This document shows, piece by piece, positions 8,722 to 17,328 of a DNA stretch of 62,570 nt. Made by a program: the position numbers and the translations under genes. The DNA lies in assembly GCF_009830105.1 (NCBI RefSeq), contig NZ_WURB01000026.1:1-62570 (forward strand), given 5' to 3'. Numbering within the stretch: the first letter of the stretch is position 1; each line of letters starts with the position of its first letter. This stretch comes from Microvirga makkahensis. GTDB lineage: Bacteria > Pseudomonadota > Alphaproteobacteria > Rhizobiales > Beijerinckiaceae. Under the pieces are notes generated by a model that saw nothing but the letters and a program-made list of their open reading frames with translations, was not told the DNA's origin and ran no database searches.

Positions 8722-11679
8722 ATGTCATCGATGTTACACGTCCCCTCTACCGAAACGGCGGACGCAACGAATCTCGACTTTCTGGGCAACAGCGAGATGG
8801 GCCTGCGCACGCGGAGCTATGACTGGTCGCGTACCTCGCTCGGGCCGATCTCGGCGTGGCCACAGAGCCTGAAGACCACAGTCGGGGTTCTCCTGCGCTC
8901 CCCGGTTCCCATTGTCCTGTTGTGGGGACCTGACGGCGTCATGATCTATAACGACGCCTATTCGGGCTTTGCAGGTGGCCGTCATCCACTCCTGTTCGGC
9001 TCGAAGGTGCGCGAGGGCTGGCCCGAGGTCGCCGACTTTAACGACAACGTGATGAAGGTCGGCCTAAGCGGTGGCACCCTGTCCTACCGTGATCAGGAAC
9101 TCACACTCTACCGCAAGGGTGTTCCCGAGCGGGTGTGGATGAACCTGGATTACAGCCCGGTTCTGGACGAGAGCGGCCGACCGGCGGGCGTGCTCGCCGT
9201 CGTGGTGGAGACAACCCAGCGTATCCTCGCCCAGCGGGCGCTGGCAAAATCCGAGGAGCGCCTGTCCTACGCCCTCAATGCGGCGGGCATGGTCGGCACC
9301 TTCGACTGGCACATCCAGACCGATACGTTCTATTCTGACGCGCGGTTCGCGGCGATGTTCTCGGTCGACCCAGACAAAGGAGAAGCCGGTACGTCGCTTG
9401 CAGAGTACCTCGGTGGCATCCACCCCGACGACCGGGAGAGGATAGGCGACGCGATCAACCACACCATTGCGACCGGCGAAAAGTACGCGCAGGTGTATCG
9501 CCTGCTTCAGAAGGACGGCACGATCCTTTGGATCGAGGCACGGGGCGAGTGCCTGTACGATGACGACGGCAAGCCCTGGCGCTTTCCCGGCACCGTAGTC
9601 GACATCACCGAGCGCAAACGCGTCGAGGAGCAGCTTGCCGAGACCTCGCGCCGGCTCGACGCGATCCTGAACAACACCAAAATGGCGGTGTTCATGATGG
9701 ACGACCGCCAGCAATGCGTCTACATGAACAAGGCGGCCGAGGACCTGACCGGCTACACGCTCGCCGAGACGCAGGGCCGCCCCCTTCACGACGTCGTCCA
9801 TCACACCCGCCCCGACGGCACGCCGTATCCCCTGTGCGAATGCCCCATCGACCAGGCTCTCCCCGAAAACAATCAGGAGCAGGGCGAAGAGATCTTCGTC
9901 CATAAGGATGGCAGCTTCTATCCGGTGGCCTTCACCGCCAGCCCGATCCGGGACGAAGCCGGGCGGCCCATTGGTACCGTGATCGAGGCGCGCAACATCG
10001 AGCAGGAGCTTCGGGCCAGGGCTGCGCTCGAAGCGTTCAACGCCACACTGGAGCAGCGCGTAACGGATGCCATCGCCGAACGGGAGAAGGTCGAGGCTCT
10101 GCTTCGTCAGTCGCAGAAGATGGAGGCGCTGGGCCAGCTCACGGGCGGCGTGGCGCACGACTTCAACAACCTGCTCCAGGTAATCAGCGGCAACCTGCAG
10201 CTTCTGGCCAAGGACATCGCCGGCAACGAGCGCGCCGAAGCGCGCGTACAGAACGCGCTTGCGGGCGTCTCGCGCGGCTCCAAGCTGGCGTCCCAGCTCC
10301 TGGCCTTCGGGCGGCGCCAGCCGCTGGAGCCCAAGGTCGTGAACATCGGTCGCTTCATCAAGGGCATGGATGAGATGCTGCGCCGGGCCCTGGGCGAAGA
10401 GATCGAGGTCGAAACGGTGGTCTCGGGCGGATTGTGGAACACCCAGATCGATCCGGGCCAGATCGAGAACGCGATCCTGAACTTGGCGATCAATGCCCGT
10501 GACGCGATGAACGGTCAGGGGCGCCTGACGATTGAGGCGGGCAATGCCCTGCTCGACGACCGCTATGCCCTCCAGCATGATGTGGCTGCCGGCCAATACG
10601 TGATGCTGGCGGTGACCGACACGGGAAGCGGCATTCCACCCGAGATCCTGGATCGGGTGTTCGATCCCTTCTTCAGCACCAAGCCCGAAGGCAAGGGCAC
10701 TGGCTTGGGCCTGTCGATGGTCTACGGCTTCGTCAAGCAGTCCGGCGGCCACATCAAGATCTACAGCGAGGTCGGCCAGGGCACCACAGTCAAGATCTAC
10801 CTGCCGCGCGTCCATGAGCAGGAGGACGTGCTGACCGATCTGCGCACCGCGCCGGTGCGGGGCGGAACCGAGACCATCCTGGTGGTGGAGGACGACGACG
10901 AGGTCCGCGAGACGGCAGTCGCGCTCCTGTCGGACCTTGGCTATCGCGTGCTCAAGGCCCGCGACGCGACCAGTGCTCTCAACGTGATCGAGAGCGGATT
11001 GGAGATCGATCTTCTGTTCACCGACGTGGTCATGCCCGGACCGCTGCGGAGCCCTGAGCTCGCCCGCAAGGCGCGCATGCGCCTGCCGCACATCGCGGTG
11101 CTGTTCACTTCGGGCTACACGGAAAATGCGATTGTTCATGGAGGGCGGCTCGATCCCGGAGTCGAGCTTCTGGCAAAGCCCTATTCCCGCGAGGATCTCG
11201 CTCGGAAAATCCGCCATGTGCTGGCCAACCAGCAACAGCGCAACCTTGCCGCATCCGCGCCGCCGCCTCATGCGGAGCCTCGGGCCACGAAGGTCGCCAA
11301 CGTGGTGAGTTGGACTGTTCTGCTGGTGGAGGACGACGATCTCATCCGGAGCAGCACGGCCGAGATGCTGATCGGGCTTGGTCACAAGGTACTGGAGGTT
11401 GCGGATGCCGCGTCGGCCCTGAAGGCGCTCGAAGGGAATGCGGTCGACATCCTGGTTACTGATGTTGGACTTCCAGATATCTCTGGAGCCGACCTGGTCC
11501 GACGCGCCCTGAGGATCCGGCCCGGGTTGGGAGTGGTCTTCGCCACGGGAGATGAGGCCATATCGGCTGAGCAGGATATGAAAAGTGCGGTGCTGCTGGT
11601 GAAGCCCTATGCCGAGGAGGATCTGGCGCGGGCTCTGGCTTCCTCGGTATCCAAATCCAGGTTGGACGCAGCGGAATAA
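8722..11679 (+). CDS. Hybrid sensor histidine kinase with PAS domains and two receivers
   Basis: Predicted 985-residue soluble hybrid kinase. In order: the shared sensory cassette (SEMGLRTRSYDWS, SLGPISAWPQSLK, YNDAYSGF; about 20-165), a PAS/PAC domain (about 180-300, DITERKRVEEQL), a second PAS (about 310-425, CVYMNKAAEDLTGYT, VHKDGSFYPVAFTASPI), a coiled-coil linker, HisKA with His479 in GGVAHDFNNLLQ, HATPase_c (NLAINARDAM, DTGSGIP, GTGLGLSMVYG), a receiver with Asp768 in TDVVMPG and a second receiver with Asp914 in TDVGLPD. The second PAS is close to the last PAS of the neighbouring HWE kinase although the kinase cores belong to different families. No DNA-binding output is present, so phosphate must leave by a phosphotransfer partner or act by protein contact. 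Confidence 0.9.
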   Translation: MSSMLHVPSTETADATNLDFLGNSEMGLRTRSYDWSRTSLGPISAWPQSLKTTVGVLLRSPVPIVLLWGPDGVMIYNDAYSGFAGGRHPLLFGSKVREGWPEVADFNDNVMKVGLSGGTLSYRDQELTLYRKGVPERVWMNLDYSPVLDESGRPAGVLAVVVETTQRILAQRALAKSEERLSYALNAAGMVGTFDWHIQTDTFYSDARFAAMFSVDPDKGEAGTSLAEYLGGIHPDDRERIGDAINHTIATGEKYAQVYRLLQKDGTILWIEARGECLYDDDGKPWRFPGTVVDITERKRVEEQLAETSRRLDAILNNTKMAVFMMDDRQQCVYMNKAAEDLTGYTLAETQGRPLHDVVHHTRPDGTPYPLCECPIDQALPENNQEQGEEIFVHKDGSFYPVAFTASPIRDEAGRPIGTVIEARNIEQELRARAALEAFNATLEQRVTDAIAEREKVEALLRQSQKMEALGQLTGGVAHDFNNLLQVISGNLQLLAKDIAGNERAEARVQNALAGVSRGSKLASQLLAFGRRQPLEPKVVNIGRFIKGMDEMLRRALGEEIEVETVVSGGLWNTQIDPGQIENAILNLAINARDAMNGQGRLTIEAGNALLDDRYALQHDVAAGQYVMLAVTDTGSGIPPEILDRVFDPFFSTKPEGKGTGLGLSMVYGFVKQSGGHIKIYSEVGQGTTVKIYLPRVHEQEDVLTDLRTAPVRGGTETILVVEDDDEVRETAVALLSDLGYRVLKARDATSALNVIESGLEIDLLFTDVVMPGPLRSPELARKARMRLPHIAVLFTSGYTENAIVHGGRLDPGVELLAKPYSREDLARKIRHVLANQQQRNLAASAPPPHAEPRATKVANVVSWTVLLVEDDDLIRSSTAEMLIGLGHKVLEVADAASALKALEGNAVDILVTDVGLPDISGADLVRRALRIRPGLGVVFATGDEAISAEQDMKSAVLLVKPYAEEDLARALASSVSKSRLDAAE

Positions 11680-12212
11680 TCCGCTGCTCTCACGACGAAC
11701 GAATAGCTTTCCCGATGAGCCCGGGATGCACGAGCGTGGATCACCGGCGGGCGATCACTCCGGTTCTGGAAGGCGATTCGTGCCCCCGTGCCCGATGGAG
11801 CAACGCCCTTCGCGCATAGCATCGCCCGAGCGGCGGGCGGTGACGGCAGAGAGGGTCCCGAAGTGCCCCTGGCCTAGAGGCGGAACCTGTCGGCATGCCA
11901 CTTGCTTGAAGCCCTTCAAGCTATGGTGCAGTGGCGGCATTACGAAGAACCCGCGAGGCTCGACCGGGACCCGCGTTCTGGCCTGCCTGTCATCTGGGTT
12001 GGCGTTTGAAGCCCCTTCCGTCCCGCGAGCTCGTCGGATCGCCCGATGAGCTCGCGCTATGTTTGGAACTCGGACGTTACGATCGCAAGCCCCGGATCGG
12101 GGCCGCCGCTGCCTGGCGCCTGGAACAAACTTCTCTATTTCTGAGTTCTCGGACTGCCCAGGTCGAACCTTACGACCAGGGCAGAAATCGATGTGTATAC
12201 TCCAGAGTTTCT
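11680..12212. other. Intergenic stretch upstream of the GAF/HWE kinase
   Basis: No frame here resembles a protein. The long frame entering the next gene from 11931 has no family-like sequence before the ATG at 12213, so it is read as untranslated. It holds one possible general-stress-response promoter, listed separately. Confidence 0.4.
12122..12147 (+). promoter_or_regulatory. Possible EcfG-type promoter
   Basis: GGAAC, a 17-base spacer and AGTT resemble the alphaproteobacterial general stress response promoter (GGAAC, 16-17 bases, CGTT) with one mismatch in the -10 part. It lies about 65 bases before the GAF/HWE kinase start. HWE and HisKA_2 kinases often feed that response, which makes the position suggestive but not proof. 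Confidence 0.3.
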
Positions 12213-13346
12213 ATGCCGGAGCCTACGCCACCTTCCGAGCGCACCAGCTTCCGCCGCACGCCCGCGGGGGACTTGTTGAAAGCGATCGAGCGCTTGGCGA
12301 GCGCGGGAGAGATCGAAGAAGTGATCGAGGTGGTCCGATCGACGGCGCGCCGGTTGATCGGGTCCGATGGCATTGCGGTCATCCTGCGAGAGGGGGACGC
12401 CTGCTGCTATGTGGAGGAAGACGCAGTCGGCCCGCTCTGGAAAGGCCGTAACTTTCCGCTTTCGTCGTGCATCAGCGGCTGGGCCATGCTCCATCGCCGG
12501 ACGGTTGTGATCGCAGACATTCGCCTTGACGAACGGATCCCGCAGGATCTCTACCGTGAAACCTTCGTGCGCAGCCTCGTGATGGCGCCTGTGCGGTCTG
12601 ACGACCCGATCGGCGCGATCGGCGCTTACTGGGGCCAAGTCTACGAGCCAACATCCGACGAGGTCGAGACCCTGGAAACCCTCACCCGTGCGACCGCGAC
12701 CGCGATGGAGAATGTGCGCCTGGTGAAGGCCCTGTCGCGTGCCCTTGAGGAAGCGGAGTTCGCGCGTGACGAACTTCGGCACCGCGTGAAGAACGCCTAT
12801 ACCGCCACGGAGGCACTCGCGAGGTTGACCTTGCCGCCGGAACATGCGCGAGCGCTCTCCGCGCGGATCGCCGCCCTGGCTCGCGCACACGATCTGCTGG
12901 ATCGGAAACTAGCGCAGCAGGACCAGATCACGTTGGGCGAGCTCCTAGAGGCCGAACTCGAACCATATCATGTGGACGCTCCCGGGCGGTTCATCATAGG
13001 CGGTCCGGCTGTCACATTACCGGGTCCGCAGGCGCTGGCTCTCGGCCTTGCTATCAACGAACTCGCTACTAACGCGCTTAAATACGGCGCGCTCTCTGTC
13101 CCGACGGGCCGGTTAGAGGTCAGCTGGAGCCGGGATGCTCAGAATCTGGTGTTAGAGTGGCGCGAATCCGATGGACCGATGGTGAAAGGCGCCGCGCTCG
13201 AGAGCTTCGGCTCGCGGTTGCTGAGGCGGTTGGTGGAGGGTCAGCTCGGCGGTTCATTGCGTCGGCACCTGCAGGATTCCGGCGTGACTTGTGTCATCGA
13301 ATTCGCCGCACCGACCATGATCGGCTCCGACCGAGTCGACACGTAG
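12213..13346 (+). CDS. GAF-domain HWE-family histidine kinase
   Basis: Predicted 377-residue cytoplasmic kinase. Residues about 20-165 form a GAF domain (IGSDGIAVILREGDACCYVEED split at its centre, SSCISGWAMLHRRTVVIADIR, VMAPVRSDDPIGAIGAYWG), then a short helix leads into the HWE core: His190 in ELRHRVKNAYTATE, INELATNALKYGALS, the W-x-E in LEWRESDGP and FGSRLLRRLV. The first ATG with family-like sequence after it is chosen. There is no adjacent regulator. The GAF domain may bind a small molecule or sense redox state, but no haem or cyclic-nucleotide determinant is obvious. Confidence 0.88.
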   Translation: MPEPTPPSERTSFRRTPAGDLLKAIERLASAGEIEEVIEVVRSTARRLIGSDGIAVILREGDACCYVEEDAVGPLWKGRNFPLSSCISGWAMLHRRTVVIADIRLDERIPQDLYRETFVRSLVMAPVRSDDPIGAIGAYWGQVYEPTSDEVETLETLTRATATAMENVRLVKALSRALEEAEFARDELRHRVKNAYTATEALARLTLPPEHARALSARIAALARAHDLLDRKLAQQDQITLGELLEAELEPYHVDAPGRFIIGGPAVTLPGPQALALGLAINELATNALKYGALSVPTGRLEVSWSRDAQNLVLEWRESDGPMVKGAALESFGSRLLRRLVEGQLGGSLRRHLQDSGVTCVIEFAAPTMIGSDRVDT

Positions 13347-13799
13347 CGGCCACAGCCGGCAAGTGAACCGAGAAAAGCAGCCATGGCATAACGCAGATGG
13401 CGGCTCCACGGCGCCCGAAGAATGGGGCTTTCCGTCCACTACGGGCTGGACCACGGCGACAGCCTGCCCCCAAGTGGTTCTCGTATTGCAGCGGCCAGCG
13501 CGTTATCCTGGAGGATAGGCAAGCGGGTGTGCGGCTCATGATCATCGCACGCGAATTGGGCACCCGTGCCTTCAATGGCAGGGTAGATCGGAGTCCTGGG
13601 AAGGTGCGCCTTGGGTCAGCCGCGGTCATAGAGCTCCGCATAGGAAGGTCCGCTCGTGCAGCCGAGGCGGCAACCCAGACAACATCAATCTGTGCCGACA
13701 AGCGATGCTCCAGTGTGTTTCCACACCTCGAGCGGGAGAGCTCTCAGCGATAGTACAGCCGTGTTCCATCCGAGATTTCCACCAGTGATCCAGGAGCTG
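13347..13799. other. Intergenic stretch, no supported gene
   Basis: Only short, non-overlapping frames without family resemblance are present. Nothing regulatory is visible apart from the ribosome-binding AGGAG just before the next gene. Confidence 0.4.
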
Positions 13800-14103
13800 A
13801 TGATGATTACGGCAATCGTGCGCTTTCCCCTGCCCCAGGGCCTCTCTCCTGAGGATGTGAAGTCCACCTATGAGCACTCCGCCCCTCAGTTCCAAGGAGC
13901 GCCAGGGCTCGTCCGCAACTACTATCTACTCGGAGCGGACCAGACCGGAAGGGGGTGTGTACCTGTGGCAGAACCGTGAGGCCGCTGAGGTATTGTACTC
14001 CGATGACAGGCGCCAGCGGATTGCCGAGCGCTTCGGCGCTCCCCCGACGATCGAGTACTTCGACACGCCGCTGATCATCGACAACGCTGAAAGCGCCGGG
14101 TGA
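13800..14103 (+). pseudogene. Frameshifted YdhR-like monooxygenase (small alpha/beta barrel)
   Basis: ATG at 13800 or 13803, with AGGAG just upstream, opens ITAIVRFPLPQGLSPEDVK and APQFQGAPGLVRNYYLLGAD, a pattern typical of roughly 100-residue YdhR-like dimeric alpha/beta barrel proteins. After TGR the frame fails; one base over, it continues as GGVYLWQNREAAEVLY, ERFGAPPTIEYFDTPL to a stop at 14103. The simplest explanation is one extra base in the purine run near 13946-13954 (accggaaggggg). The rest of the sequence is well preserved, so this is either a very recent mutation or a sequencing error. Confidence 0.7.
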
Positions 14104-14192
14104 TCGTAGCGCACCTGTGATCCTAACCTGTGTTGTGGCGGCGATCCCAGCCTCTCCACACGGCTTGAGTTTTGATGGGGCGGAAGGCTGTC

Positions 14193-14912
14193 ATGGTGCT
14201 CCAAACATCGAAGGCCACCCACCGCAGCAACTGGCTTCTGGCTGCCCTTGAGCCCGAGGATCTGGGTTACCTTGAGCCGCACTTGGACATTGTGATCCTC
14301 CCCAAAGGCACGATCCTCTATGAAGCCGGTGATCCGATCCGCTACACCTACTTCCCCCATGATGCCATCGTGGGCCTGATCAACGTCATGGAAGAGGGGC
14401 AGTTCGTCGAGGTGGCGTCGTTCGGGCGGGAGGGGCTGTTCGGCCTGATCAGCGCCATCGTCTCGCGAGAAGCTTTCGGGCGCTACAAGGTACAGGTGCC
14501 CGGCACCGCCTCGCGGATTGCCATCGACCGGATGCGGGAGGCGATGCGCGCCCGCCCCAAGGTGCAGCGGCTGGTGCTCAGCTACAGCGAGGCCCTGCTG
14601 GCCCAGACGTTCCAGACCGTCTCCTGCAATGCGATCCACACAGTCGAGGCCCGCTGCTGCAACTGGATCCTGAGCACGCGGGATCGGATTGAGGAGGACC
14701 TCCTGCCCCTGACCCATGCTGATCTGGCCGAACTGCTCGGGGTGCAGCGCTCGACCGTCAGCACGGTGCTGCGCACCTTCCAGACTCAGGGGCTGATCAC
14801 GCAGCAGCGCGGGGGCATCATCATCGCGGATCGGGCAGGCCTGGAGGAGATGACCTGCGAATGCTATGCCAGGATCCGTCAGACCTTCGCACGCTTGCTG
14901 CCAGTGCCATAG
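14193..14912 (+). CDS. Crp/Fnr-family transcriptional regulator
   Basis: Predicted 239-residue regulator with a cyclic-nucleotide-binding-like beta-roll (about 15-135, LPKGTILYEAGDPI, FPHDAIVGLINVMEEGQ) and a C-terminal winged helix (about 160-225, LTHADLAELLGVQRSTVSTV). The cysteines that hold an iron-sulfur cluster in FNR are not at the N-terminus, and the canonical cAMP-binding Arg-Ser pair of CRP is not seen, so the ligand is unknown. ATG at 14193 is preferred because GGAAGG sits nine bases upstream; earlier in-frame starts exist at 14172 and 14175. It stands alone on this strand. Confidence 0.85.
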   Translation: MVLQTSKATHRSNWLLAALEPEDLGYLEPHLDIVILPKGTILYEAGDPIRYTYFPHDAIVGLINVMEEGQFVEVASFGREGLFGLISAIVSREAFGRYKVQVPGTASRIAIDRMREAMRARPKVQRLVLSYSEALLAQTFQTVSCNAIHTVEARCCNWILSTRDRIEEDLLPLTHADLAELLGVQRSTVSTVLRTFQTQGLITQQRGGIIIADRAGLEEMTCECYARIRQTFARLLPVP

Positions 14913-15259
14913 CGTCCGCTGTGCGCTCCCAAGCTGACCAATGCGTGAGGTCCGAGAAGTACCATTACGGGACCTTTCTGGCTTGTCGCAAATTCCACTA
15001 TGGTTACGAAGGTCGTATCCCGTGAACCGCACGCCCCACATTGGCGGCGCACAGAATGAGATCAATCGGCCCCCTGAATGATCTCCCTCACGCCCCAACA
15101 TGACAGTAAGAGTGTCCTGGCGGTTCGACGCCGTGGCGGGGCTGGCGGCAATGTTTATGTTCTCGGCAGTGGAGTGTGAGAGCCGATCCGGTTCGGAGCC
15201 GCAAAGAAAAAACGTCGCATCATGGGGATTAGAAACATCGTAGGCTTCGTATACCTCGC
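14913..15259. other. Intergenic stretch upstream of the first ECF sigma gene
   Basis: No gene is seen. A short inverted repeat (GAGATCA and TGATCTC, near 15057-15084) could be a weak terminator for the Crp-like gene. The sigma-gene promoter should lie in the last 80 bases, but I find no clear -35/-10 pair. Confidence 0.35.
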
Positions 15260-15808
15260 ATGAACGACACGAAAGGCACGGATGTGATCGGGCTGCTGGG
15301 GCCCTTGCGGCGCTATGCCCGCTCCCTCGCCCGGGACGAGGCGCAGGCCGAGGACCTGGTGCAGGACACCCTTGTCCGCGCCTACGAGCGGCGCGGATCC
15401 TTCCGCCAGGGCGGCAACCTGCGCGGCTGGCTGCTGTCGATCCTCCACAACGCCTTCATCGACAACCGCCGCCGACAGGTGGCGGAGCTGCGCCGCGTGG
15501 AGCAGGCCGCCAGCCTCGCGGACACAGCCGCCCCGCCCGAGCAGGAGAGCCGGGTGCGGCTCCAGCAGGTCCAGACCGCCTTCATGAGCCTGCCGGACGA
15601 GCAGCGCGCCGCCCTGCATCTCGTGGCAATCGAGGGCCTGTCCTACCAGGAGGCCGCCGCCGCCCTGAAGATCCCTGTCGGCACCCTCATGTCCCGTCTG
15701 GGCCGCGCCCGCGCCGCGCTGCGGGGGTTCGAGGCGGGAAGCGAGGTGCCGCACCCCTCGCACAACAAGCGTCCGAGCCTGCGCATCGTGGGAGGTTCCG
15801 ATGTCTGA
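15260..15808 (+). CDS. ECF RNA polymerase sigma factor (first pair)
   Basis: Predicted 182-residue sigma-70 family factor of the extracytoplasmic-function type. Region 2 spans about 10-80 (RYARSLARDEAQAEDLVQDT, RGWLLSILHNAFIDNRRR) and region 4 about 105-165 (LPDEQRAALHLVAIEGLSYQ, IPVGTLMSRLGRARAAL); regions 1 and 3 are lacking. The stop overlaps the start of the next gene by eight bases, and that gene looks like its anti-sigma factor. The stimulus is unknown; downstream are a Bax inhibitor-1 protein and a DUF2076 protein, suggesting envelope stress. Confidence 0.92.
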   Translation: MNDTKGTDVIGLLGPLRRYARSLARDEAQAEDLVQDTLVRAYERRGSFRQGGNLRGWLLSILHNAFIDNRRRQVAELRRVEQAASLADTAAPPEQESRVRLQQVQTAFMSLPDEQRAALHLVAIEGLSYQEAAAALKIPVGTLMSRLGRARAALRGFEAGSEVPHPSHNKRPSLRIVGGSDV

Positions 15809-16562
15809 CCCCGTCACCGAAGCGGACCTTCTTGCCTATGTGGACGACCAGCTCGACCCAGCCCGGCGGATCGAGGTGGAAGAGCACCTTGCCCACGATC
15901 CTGAAGCCGCCGCGCGGGTCATGGCCGACCTGAAGGACCGGGACGCCCTCCGGCTGCTCCATGCGGCTCCCCTGCCCCGCCCTGCCGAACCTGTGCTGGC
16001 GGCGGCGAGCCGGCTTGAGCGCGCTCTCGCCTGGCAGGAATTCTGGCAAAGGCTGCGCCGGGTCGCCGCCGTGGCGGCACTCGTCGGCTTCGGCTGGTTC
16101 GCGCACGGGCAGGTGGGCTTGAGCGTTACCGACAGCGCGGCCTCGCCCAAGCCGCCCGCCTTCGTCGAGGACGCCCTGCACTCGCACGAGACTGGCCTTT
16201 TGCGCGCCCGCATGATCTCGCAGCCCGAGGTCGAGGCCTACGACCCCGCCGAGATTCTAACCGAGACCGGGATCCGCCTTCCGGCCCTGCCCGACGACTG
16301 GCAGGTGCTGGACGCGCAGGTCTTTCCCTCGCGATATGGCCACAGCATCGAGATCGTCGTCGACGCCGGCGGCCTCGGCCGGGTGTCGCTCTTCGCTGCC
16401 CAGGCGCCGGTCTTCGACGTCATCGCCCCGACCCTGGCCAGCTTCGACACGGCGAAGGCCGTGTACTGGCAGACCGGCCCACTCGCCTACGCGCTGACCG
16501 GAACCGGCAGCGCCATAGCCCTTGAACGGGCGGCCCTCCGGCTGTCCCACACGGTTCGGTAA
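15801..16562 (+). CDS. Membrane anti-sigma factor paired with the ECF sigma factor
   Basis: Predicted 253-residue protein. The N-terminal cytoplasmic part (about 1-85) begins EADLLAYVDDQLDPARRIEVEEH in two runs, the helical sigma-binding pattern of ECF anti-sigma factors, but without the HxxxCxxC zinc motif. One membrane helix follows (about 88-108, VAAVAALVGFGWFAHG), then a periplasmic domain to the end. It overlaps the sigma gene by eight bases, which supports coupled translation and a sigma/anti-sigma pair. The second pair at 36-37 kb has the same layout and a related N-terminus. Confidence 0.85.
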   Translation: MSDPVTEADLLAYVDDQLDPARRIEVEEHLAHDPEAAARVMADLKDRDALRLLHAAPLPRPAEPVLAAASRLERALAWQEFWQRLRRVAAVAALVGFGWFAHGQVGLSVTDSAASPKPPAFVEDALHSHETGLLRARMISQPEVEAYDPAEILTETGIRLPALPDDWQVLDAQVFPSRYGHSIEIVVDAGGLGRVSLFAAQAPVFDVIAPTLASFDTAKAVYWQTGPLAYALTGTGSAIALERAALRLSHTVR

Positions 16563-16579
16563 ACCTTGGAGAAACATCG

Positions 16580-17296
16580 ATGAATACCCCTTACGCTTGG
16601 CAGACTGCCTCGACCCGTGCGAGCGGCGCCCTCTTCGACGAGGGCCTGCGCCAGCACATGCTTCGGGTCTACAACACCATGGGCATCGGCCTCGTGGTGA
16701 CGGGGCTCGTAGCGTTCTTCGTCGCCGCGACACCTGCCCTCTACGTGCCGCTCTTCCAGACTCCACTCAAATGGGTGGTGATGCTGGCGCCCCTGGCCTT
16801 CATCTTCTTCTTCTCCTTCCGCATGGAGCGGATGACGGCGGCGTCCGCGCGCATGGCATTCTTCGCCTTCTCGGCGGTGATGGGCCTGTCGCTCGCGTCC
16901 GTGTTCCTGGTGTTCACCGGCGCCAGCATCGCCCGCACCTTCTTCATCACCGCCGCCATGTTCGGCGCCACCAGCCTCTACGGCTACACCACCAGGCGCG
17001 ATCTCTCGAAGTTCGGCTCATTCCTGATCATGGGCCTGATCGGCGTCATCATCGCCTCGATCGTGAACATCTTCCTCGCCTCGAGCGCCCTGCAGTTCGC
17101 GATCTCGATCATTGGCGTGCTCGTGTTCACGGGGCTGACCGCCTACGACACCCAGAACATCAAGGAGCAGTATGCCGAGGGCTTCGGGCACGAGACCAAC
17201 GACAAGATGGCCGTGTTCGGCGCGCTCTCGTTGTACCTCAACTTCGTCAATCTCTTCCAGCTGCTGCTGAACCTCACCGGGCAGCGGGAAGAGTAA
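16580..17296 (+). CDS. Bax inhibitor-1/YccA family membrane protein
   Basis: Predicted 238-residue inner-membrane protein with about seven hydrophobic helices, the usual length and layout of the BI-1 (LFG/TMBIM) family. Family-like features include a cytoplasmic N-terminus (ASGALFDEGLRQHMLRVYN), RTFFITAAMFGATSLYGYTT and, near the end, TGLTAYDTQNIKEQY and ALSLYLNFVNLFQLLL. Relatives act as pH-sensitive calcium leak channels (BsYetJ) or interact with FtsH (YccA). It starts 17 bases after the anti-sigma gene, so it is probably in the same operon. Confidence 0.92.
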   Translation: MNTPYAWQTASTRASGALFDEGLRQHMLRVYNTMGIGLVVTGLVAFFVAATPALYVPLFQTPLKWVVMLAPLAFIFFFSFRMERMTAASARMAFFAFSAVMGLSLASVFLVFTGASIARTFFITAAMFGATSLYGYTTRRDLSKFGSFLIMGLIGVIIASIVNIFLASSALQFAISIIGVLVFTGLTAYDTQNIKEQYAEGFGHETNDKMAVFGALSLYLNFVNLFQLLLNLTGQREE

Positions 17297-17328
17297 TCCC
17301 CTCCATTGCCAGCAAAGGATCGTTTTAC

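Noticed and set aside
9064..11385. 773-codon open frame antisense to the hybrid kinase
   Set aside because: It mirrors high-GC codon structure of the kinase; no family-like sequence, and the kinase domains on the plus strand are unmistakable.
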